Assembly (NCBI RefSeq): GCF_001677275.1
Contig: NZ_CP016178.1
Location: forward strand, 186,001-250,000
DNA length: 64,000 bases
Source: Vibrio breoganii
GTDB lineage: Bacteria; Pseudomonadota; Gammaproteobacteria; Enterobacterales; Vibrionaceae
Reading direction: 5' to 3'
This document shows positions 59,532 to 64,000 of this stretch, piece by piece. The position numbers and the translations under genes were made by a program. How positions within the stretch are numbered: position 1 is the stretch's first letter; every line of letters starts with the position of its first letter. Below the pieces are notes generated by a model. It was not told the DNA's origin and ran no database searches. It saw only the letters and a program-made list of their open reading frames with translations.

Positions 59532-59619
59532 TTCAACTCTCCTTTGGGTTGGAGAGATGATCTTATTCTTCGTGCTGAAAGATTAGAATGCGGTGTTCAT
59601 GACACGCTTACAGTACATC

Positions 59620-60307
59620 GATTTTATGTCTTTAAATCACCAGCACAGCGCAAATATAAATATCATTAATGTATGTTCTTAAGCCTACGTTATATATCTA
59701 TGACAAACATGTAAGTACACTTCTCCGCACTAGAACGAGATAGTTTTCTGATAATTAACTGACACGCAGTATTGTTTAATAACTTTTGCGTTGACCAGTA
59801 TCTTAGATTACTTATGAGTCAAACAGGCGTAGTAGTTACTAGCGGTTTTTGTTTGTTGGTGTAATAAAAATCTATAGCTAACTCGCCTTGTTTGTTTATC
59901 TGTAGGGGATAAACAAATACGAATAACACTAAAAACAACAATTATTAAGCAGCACTATAAGTTGCAAAATTGCATATTTACTACAAGTCCTAGTATGTAA
60001 TTATTTTCCCAATATTGGATATTGATGCAGAAATGCCACTAGAGCTGCAGCACATGGAAGTGTCTTTTTTTCTTAGACTCCAAGCCAATCCCCCTTCGTT
60101 TTAAACCTTTCTTGCTGATGTTTTATCAACATACTTTCAACTAGCTCGCTTATGAGCATCGCATAGAGCACAGCCATCAGATTGAGTAGATTGGCTGATA
60201 TCAACGCCTTAATTTAGAAAATCTTAGCAAAAGTAACGTATTGATTTTTCTTTGAAACACAAATAGTTCATTATCTAGGTAGTGATAGTTTGGTAAAGGA
60301 AAAAACA
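59620..60307. other. 688-base intergenic stretch with no supported gene
   Basis: AT-rich sequence between the IS66 target repeat and the YcdX start. No frame with a ribosome site, no clear terminator and no inverted-repeat element was found. Short T-runs (for example at 60065) lack a good stem. It probably holds the promoter of the phosphatase gene and remnants of what IS66 displaced. Confidence 0.5.
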
Positions 60308-61051
60308 ATGACCTATAAGCTAGAGGTGGACCTACACACGCATACGTTAGCGAGTGATCACGCATACAGCACCATACATGATTATGTTAGAGAAGCGCCC
60401 AAGCGCGGTATTCGATTATTCGCTAATACTGACCACGGCCCTGATATGGAAGACGCTCCCCACAAATGGCATTTTGTGAACAGTTTAACCTTTCCTCGCG
60501 TCGCCGATGGAGTAGGGATCCTTCGTGGTATAGAAAGTAATATCAAAGACTTGCAGGGCAATATCGATATTGATGAGTCTATTCGCTCTAGCCTAGATAT
60601 CATACTTACTGGTTTTCATACCCCAGTGTTCGCACCAAGAGACATCGACTCAAATACAGAAGCAATGAGCAATGCCATAAAGAGCGGCAAGATCCATGTG
60701 GTGACGCACCCAGGTAATGTGAATTTTCCTATCCACATCGAAGAGATCGTCAAGACAGCTGCAAGGGAAAACGTTGCACTAGAGATCAACAACAGCTCAT
60801 TCCTGTTTGCTCGAAAAGCCAGCTATGCAAACTGTCACAAAATAGCCGAACTTGCCAAGAAATATGACGCTCCGTTAAGTGTTGGCTCAGATGCACATAA
60901 CGCTTGGGATCTAGGACGTTTTGATAAAGCTAGAGCCTTAATCACTGATGTTGATTATCCAGCGGATCGTATTATTAATAATACGGTTGATTCACTGTTT
61001 GCCTATCTCGCCACTAAGGGCGTTGATATAGCCGATGAGTTTGAATTTTAA
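60308..61051 (+). CDS. ycdX: PHP-domain phosphatase, YcdX family
   Basis: This is a 247-residue PHP-fold metal-dependent phosphoesterase. Metal-binding motifs in order: VDLHTHTLASDHAYS, FANTDHGPDM, RGIESN, ILTGFHTPVF, HVVTHPGN, and VGSDAHNAWDLG. All ligands of the trinuclear zinc site of E. coli YcdX are present, and the length matches. I start at 60308 (AAAGGA before it) rather than the open frame start at 60290. Physiological substrate uncertain; E. coli YcdX is linked to swarming and phosphatase activity. Followed by a terminator. Confidence 0.93.
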   Translation: MTYKLEVDLHTHTLASDHAYSTIHDYVREAPKRGIRLFANTDHGPDMEDAPHKWHFVNSLTFPRVADGVGILRGIESNIKDLQGNIDIDESIRSSLDIILTGFHTPVFAPRDIDSNTEAMSNAIKSGKIHVVTHPGNVNFPIHIEEIVKTAARENVALEINNSSFLFARKASYANCHKIAELAKKYDAPLSVGSDAHNAWDLGRFDKARALITDVDYPADRIINNTVDSLFAYLATKGVDIADEFEF

Positions 61052-61066
61052 CCTCTAACCCCATAG

Positions 61067-61094
61067 AAGCTCAGTCGTTATGCTGAGCTTTTTC
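61067..61094 (+). terminator. Terminator of ycdX
   Basis: AAGCTCAG pairs with CTGAGCTT over eight bases, and TTTTC follows. Confidence 0.85.
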
Positions 61095-61114
61095 TTTGAA
61101 GTGCATTTTCCATT

Positions 61115-61594
61115 ATGAATCTACTTACTAGAACAATTTCAATTGTTTACGTCATCGCATTGACCAGTGTTATTGCCTTTTCATTGTTTGCGGGCGCAGT
61201 GGTCGCCCCCGTGATCTTTAATTCTTCTTCATGGTTAGGCGAATCAGTACTTAGTCGCTTTCAAGAAGGCTTGATGATGACCGAAGTCTTTGTACGTCTG
61301 TCTTATCCATTGATCGCTGTTTGCTTATTTTCTTTGGTTTATGAGTTGTGGAGCTATTGGAAGAAAGACTCCGATTGGATAGCGCTGGTTAGCATGAGTT
61401 TGATGGTAGGCACAGGCTTACTATTTGGCTTTTATTTCATACCCGAAATCTTACACCTTCAATCACAAGGAGCAGTGGTTACTCAAAGCTCTGTGTTCGC
61501 TTCAATTCATAAAACCTCTGAGATCTGCTTTAAAATTACAGTGCTGTCAGGGTTAGTTTTAGTGTTCCGCAACATACCAAAAATGAGTCGATAG
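61115..61594 (+). CDS. DUF4149 membrane protein
   Basis: This is a 159-residue inner-membrane protein with four hydrophobic helices (IVYVIALTSVIAFSLFAGAVVAPVIF, LIAVCLFSLVYELW, WIALVSMSLMVGTGLLFGFYFI, ICFKITVLSGLVLVF). It has the DUF4149 pattern of FAGAVVAPVIF and the F-x-IHK region (VFASIHKTSEI). Function unknown in this family. Single gene between two terminators. Confidence 0.8.
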   Translation: MNLLTRTISIVYVIALTSVIAFSLFAGAVVAPVIFNSSSWLGESVLSRFQEGLMMTEVFVRLSYPLIAVCLFSLVYELWSYWKKDSDWIALVSMSLMVGTGLLFGFYFIPEILHLQSQGAVVTQSSVFASIHKTSEICFKITVLSGLVLVFRNIPKMSR

Positions 61595-61731
61595 GCTGTT
61601 CATTTTTGCAATCATAGTTTAGTTTTCAGGTTCTCAAATCTTCGTACATACTGATTATCAGTTATTCAACAGAGCGCAGTAAGCCGTATCAAAATGCGCC
61701 TTTGATACTTTTATTATGTAGAGGATTTACG

Positions 61732-62718
61732 ATGAATTTGAAGGTTAAAGGTTTAGTATTAGCGGTGGTTTCGGCACTTGTTTTGAATGGTTGTGATAGC
61801 GATAAAGTAAAGGCAGACCTTGACCATGCAGGGCATAAAATAGGTGATGCTGCTCATGAGGTTGGTCATAAGATTCATGATGAGGTTGAACGAGCTCAAG
61901 ATAAATTAACTCAGAATGCAGAGAAAGAAAGCCTACGCCAGTTGGGCCTCGATGAAGCTGATATTGACTACGTGATTAAGCATAACCCTGATGATGCAAT
62001 GGCGGTTGCTAAGAACTCAGATCGAATTCTTACAGGCATTAATTTCAAATATGAAAGTAACGCTGACGAGATTCATAACTCGCAAATACATCATATCCAG
62101 CATTCAGCGTGGGATGCTAACTCACAAGCTAAAGTAGCTAAGATATGGGGACGAGTTGCGTTCGTTGTTAACTCACCTCGTTTTGCTAAGCGCTTTAATG
62201 AAGAAACTGGTTTATTAGATCCTCAAACGTTTACCGGTGGTATCGGAGATGCAGCATCTGTACCTGCGGATTATCAAGCATTTATTGATGTTGCTTCTGA
62301 TGCTCTGCAAAAAGGGGATAACTCTTATAAGCTGGAAGCATTTGAAAACCAAATTGACCCTAGTACCGGCAAGGAGCTAAGCTCGGGTGGTAATGCTTGG
62401 GGCCAAATGGGTTCGCCTGAACTATTTTTGAATCCAGTCGAAATTACTAATTCTCCCATTAATCAAACTGCTCCTTTGCTATTGCATGAGTTGACTCATA
62501 CTTTTGGTTATACTCACACTGCTGCAGACCAGACTACGGTACAGTTTGTTCCAAACAACATCCCATATTTTGTACAATTGATTACTACTCCAGGTGGTAT
62601 GAACGATTCGGACTACTCAGACTTAGGAGCCTTATCACAGGAAATACTTGCCAAGAATATGACACCTCCGAATACTAGAGAAAACACAGACTTATTTACT
62701 CAATACTTTGGTCAATAA
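61732..62718 (+). CDS. Lipoprotein with metzincin-type HExxHxxGxxH motif
   Basis: This is a 328-residue lipoprotein with lipobox VLNGC (Cys21) and Asp at +2 (CDS), which in E. coli favours retention in the inner membrane. Residues 30-70 form a His-rich amphipathic helix (HAGHKIGDAAHEVGHKIHDE, then VERAQDKLTQ). Residues 252-262 read HELTHTFGYTH, a perfect HExxHxxGxxH zinc signature. A Met follows downstream (PGGMNDSDYSD, about residue 290) where metzincins have the Met-turn. So a zinc protease of unknown subfamily is likely. I start at 61732 (AGAGGA before). A terminator follows. Confidence 0.75.
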   Translation: MNLKVKGLVLAVVSALVLNGCDSDKVKADLDHAGHKIGDAAHEVGHKIHDEVERAQDKLTQNAEKESLRQLGLDEADIDYVIKHNPDDAMAVAKNSDRILTGINFKYESNADEIHNSQIHHIQHSAWDANSQAKVAKIWGRVAFVVNSPRFAKRFNEETGLLDPQTFTGGIGDAASVPADYQAFIDVASDALQKGDNSYKLEAFENQIDPSTGKELSSGGNAWGQMGSPELFLNPVEITNSPINQTAPLLLHELTHTFGYTHTAADQTTVQFVPNNIPYFVQLITTPGGMNDSDYSDLGALSQEILAKNMTPPNTRENTDLFTQYFGQ

Positions 62719-62731
62719 CTCCTTAGAATAA

Positions 62732-62773
62732 AAAAGGGCTTCAAGCTAGATGAGTAACTTGAGGCCCTTTTAT
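62732..62773 (+). terminator. Terminator of the metzincin lipoprotein gene
   Basis: AAAAGGGCTTCAAG pairs with CTTGAGGCCCTTTT (one G-U), and T follows. Confidence 0.85.
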
Positions 62774-62800
62774 GTTTGAATACTAAATCTATTTAGTTAA

Positions 62801-62988
62801 CTATTTGCCATTGCCATTGCCATTGCCATTGCCATTGCCATTGCCATTGCCATTGCCATTGCCATTGGTTTTGAATTGAAAAACAACAATCGCAGGATCA
62901 TGATCGGAAGAGCGGTATGGATCACCGTATTTTGGAAGGTCGCCACTGTATTGAGCTGAGTACTCAAATAGCGTTGACTCTACAGCAT
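62801..62988 (-). pseudogene. C-terminal stump of an extracellular nuclease cut by an IS3 element
   Basis: On the minus strand a frame runs from the IS edge to a TAG at 62801-62803. It reads INAVESTLFEYSAQYSGDLP, then YGDPYRSSDHDPAIVVFQF, then KT, ten Asn-Gly dipeptides and a final Lys. SDHDP is the invariant C-terminal motif of the endonuclease/exonuclease/phosphatase fold. With the preceding RS it matches secreted bacterial nucleases of the ExeM/Xds type. The rest of the gene lies beyond the IS element (outside the window, or lost). Nothing N-terminal is visible, so this is a remnant and not a working gene. Confidence 0.8.
62805..62868. repeat. Hexanucleotide tandem repeat TTGCCA (about 10.7 copies)
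   Basis: TTGCCA runs without interruption from 62805 to 62864 (ten copies), then TTGG. On the minus strand it is AATGGC, coding the (Asn-Gly)10 tail of the nuclease. Hexamer length keeps the frame, so the number can vary by slippage without breaking the protein. Confidence 0.95.
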
Positions 62989-63050
62989 TGATCCGCCCCA
63001 GCAGTTTTGGACACCGAGTTAAGTGAGTACAATCACTAACGAGGTGAACA

Positions 63051-63335
63051 ATGACAACTAAGAAAACTAGAATTAAACATTCCCCTGAATTTAAAGCAGA
63101 AACTTTGAAGCTAGCAGAGAAAGTCGGAGTAGCTGCTGCAGCAAGACAGCTTTCTTTACATGAATCTCAAATCTATGGGTGGCGGAAGAACTCGAAGAAA
63201 GACACCAATACGAGTCAGCGAGAGCAAGAGCTAGCCGCAGAGGTTGCCAAGCTCAAAAGGCAATTGGCTGAGCAATCAGAAGAGCTAGAAATTGTAAAAA
63301 AGGCCGCCACCTACTTCGCGAAAAATCTAAAGTAA
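63051..63335 (+). CDS. IS3-family transposase OrfA
   Basis: This is a 94-residue HTH plus zipper protein: KHSPEFKAETLKLAEKVGVAAAARQLSLHESQIYGWRKNSKK, then EQELAAEVAKLKRQLAEQSEELEIVKKAATYFAKNLK. Typical IS3-group ending before orfB. Confidence 0.92.
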   Translation: MTTKKTRIKHSPEFKAETLKLAEKVGVAAAARQLSLHESQIYGWRKNSKKDTNTSQREQELAAEVAKLKRQLAEQSEELEIVKKAATYFAKNLK

Positions 63336-63349
63336 ATTGCTATGAATTT

Positions 63350-64000
63350 ATGCTCGAACACCTGCTTTGCTTCAATATCGTGCGTATGGCTAAGGTGTTA
63401 GGGGTATCCCGAAGTGGGTTTTATTACTGGATTAAACATCGCCATAAGGCCATTCAACGCGAGGCAATACGTCAAAAGCTTGATACAAAAGTCAAAGAAG
63501 CTTTTGACAACAGCAAGGGCCGAGATGGCTCAAGGCGAATCCAAAAAGAACTGTCTGAAAGCGGTAATAACCACAATGTTAAAACCATTGCGGCCAGTAT
63601 GAAGCGTCAAGATTTAACGCCGAAAGCGGCACGCAAATTTAAGTGCACTACAGACAGCAAGCATCAAATGCCTGTTGCTCCAAACTTGTTGGCTCAGAAC
63701 TTTAACGCAGCGGCTCCCAATGAAAAGTGGGCGGGAGACATCACCTATGTTGCGACAAGCGAAGGCTGGCTGTACTTGGCGGTAATTATTGACCTTTACT
63801 CAAGACAAGTAATCGGATGGTCCATGGATACTAGAATGACAGCTACGCTCGTCTGCGATGCATTATCAATGGCTTTGTTCCGTCGCGGGTTCCCTGAGCA
63901 GGTTATCGTTCATAGTGATCGAGGTAGTCAGTACTGCTCAAAAGATTATCGAAACATCATAAAGGGCTATAATCTAAAGCAAAGTATGAGTAGGAAAGGA
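63350..64000 (+). CDS. IS3-family transposase OrfB (3' partial)
   Basis: The frame starts at or before the ATG at 63350 (it is also open upstream across the end of orfA in a different phase, so frameshifting is possible). It runs off the window with 217 residues visible: HTH_21 part (VRMAKVLGVSRSGFYYWI, KGRDGSRRIQKEL), then WAGDITYVAT (first Asp) and VIVHSDRGSQYCS (second Asp). The catalytic Glu region is beyond the edge. Confidence 0.9.
   Translation, partial: MLEHLLCFNIVRMAKVLGVSRSGFYYWIKHRHKAIQREAIRQKLDTKVKEAFDNSKGRDGSRRIQKELSESGNNHNVKTIAASMKRQDLTPKAARKFKCTTDSKHQMPVAPNLLAQNFNAAAPNEKWAGDITYVATSEGWLYLAVIIDLYSRQVIGWSMDTRMTATLVCDALSMALFRRGFPEQVIVHSDRGSQYCSKDYRNIIKGYNLKQSMSRKG

Larger units (their letters stand above)
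57243..59611 (-). mobile_element. IS66-family insertion sequence, copy 2 (2369 bp)
   Basis: Same length, orientation and ends as the copy at 6794-9162, with only two base differences seen. The 8-bp target duplication is AGTACATC (57235-57242 and 59612-59619), different from that of copy 1. It is therefore a separate transposition event, not the edge of a composite transposon. Confidence 0.95.
62989..64000 (+). mobile_element. IS3-family insertion sequence, 3' end outside the window
   Basis: The left end is at or near TGATCCGCCCCAGCAG (about 62989); the exact border cannot be fixed without the right end. It contains orfA, and orfB is cut by the window edge. It differs from the two other IS3-family elements in the window. 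It interrupts the nuclease gene. Confidence 0.8.

Noticed and set aside
6786..59619. A 53-kb composite transposon bounded by the two IS66 copies
   Set aside because: Each copy has its own different 8-bp target duplication, and the DNA between is ordinary core genome, so these are two separate insertions.
62805..62868. A CRISPR-like array
   Set aside because: It is a simple hexamer tandem repeat without spacers, explained by the Asn-Gly tail coding.

Overview
The window looks like chromosomal DNA from a marine gammaproteobacterium of the Vibrionaceae, most likely a Vibrio. The evidence is the TonB2/TonB3-type cluster (DUF3450 protein, TtpC, ExbB, ExbD, TonB, TPR protein), the gcvP/gcvH and gcvT arrangement with an XRE-cupin regulator between them, potABCD, an EfpL (YeiP) gene, a PL7 alginate lyase, and a GlyGly-CTERM serine protease. 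Base composition and gene style are even. There is no phage, plasmid, tRNA, rRNA or CRISPR signal. What stands out is the insertion-sequence load: two near-identical IS66 copies, one ISAs1, one IS5/IS903-type, three different IS3-family elements (one cut by the window end) and a MITE-like element. Most have readable terminal repeats and target duplications.

Layout. 1-6.2 kb: small secreted, envelope and housekeeping genes (ppiB, a NifW-like protein, a DUF4442 protein, a DUF2799 lipoprotein, an alanine/glycine:sodium symporter, MarR plus GNAT). 6.4-10.7 kb: two 83-residue paralogues pushed apart by IS66 and ISAs1. 11-14.7 kb: alginate lyase, a cupin, a MITE, and a YrhK-repeat membrane gene cut by an IS5-family element. 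14.9-18.6 kb: module 1 (LysR regulator, structured leader, repeat lipoprotein, terminator, beta-barrel). 18.7-25.2 kb: glycine cleavage genes gcvP, gcvH, the XRE-cupin regulator, gcvT, and two small downstream genes. 26.2-28.9 kb: module 2, a paralogous copy of module 1. 28.9-39.4 kb: BLUF photoreceptor, GH13 glucosidase, cold-shock protein, M42 peptidase, EfpL, GFA protein, acetyltransferase, secreted serine protease, LysR, YegD. 39.9-44.8 kb: TonB energy-transduction operon. 45-47.2 kb: an SDR gene and an IS407-group element inserted just in front of a 48-residue membrane protein gene. 48.4-52.3 kb: potABCD spermidine/putrescine importer (minus strand). 52.7-57.2 kb: LysR, CPBP protease, a third beta-barrel, a small secreted peptide, an IS3 element and a secreted protein. 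57.2-59.6 kb: second IS66. 60.3-64 kb: YcdX-type PHP phosphatase, DUF4149 protein, a metzincin-motif lipoprotein, the C-terminal stump of an extracellular nuclease, and the IS3 element that broke it.

The best candidate for an undescribed system is the pair of modules on either side of the glycine cleavage locus. Each has a LysR regulator, then a leader RNA with a conserved GGC-(U)AGGAAC-GCC hairpin, then an outer-membrane-type lipoprotein, an intrinsic terminator, and a small outer-membrane beta-barrel. In both leaders a CUCUCA segment can pair with the UGAGAG Shine-Dalgarno region. The regulators, the lipoprotein ends (lipobox region and a basic C-terminal tail) and the barrels are all recognisably paralogous between the two copies. 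A third relative of the barrel lies at 54.5 kb without the other parts. The biological function of the modules is unknown.
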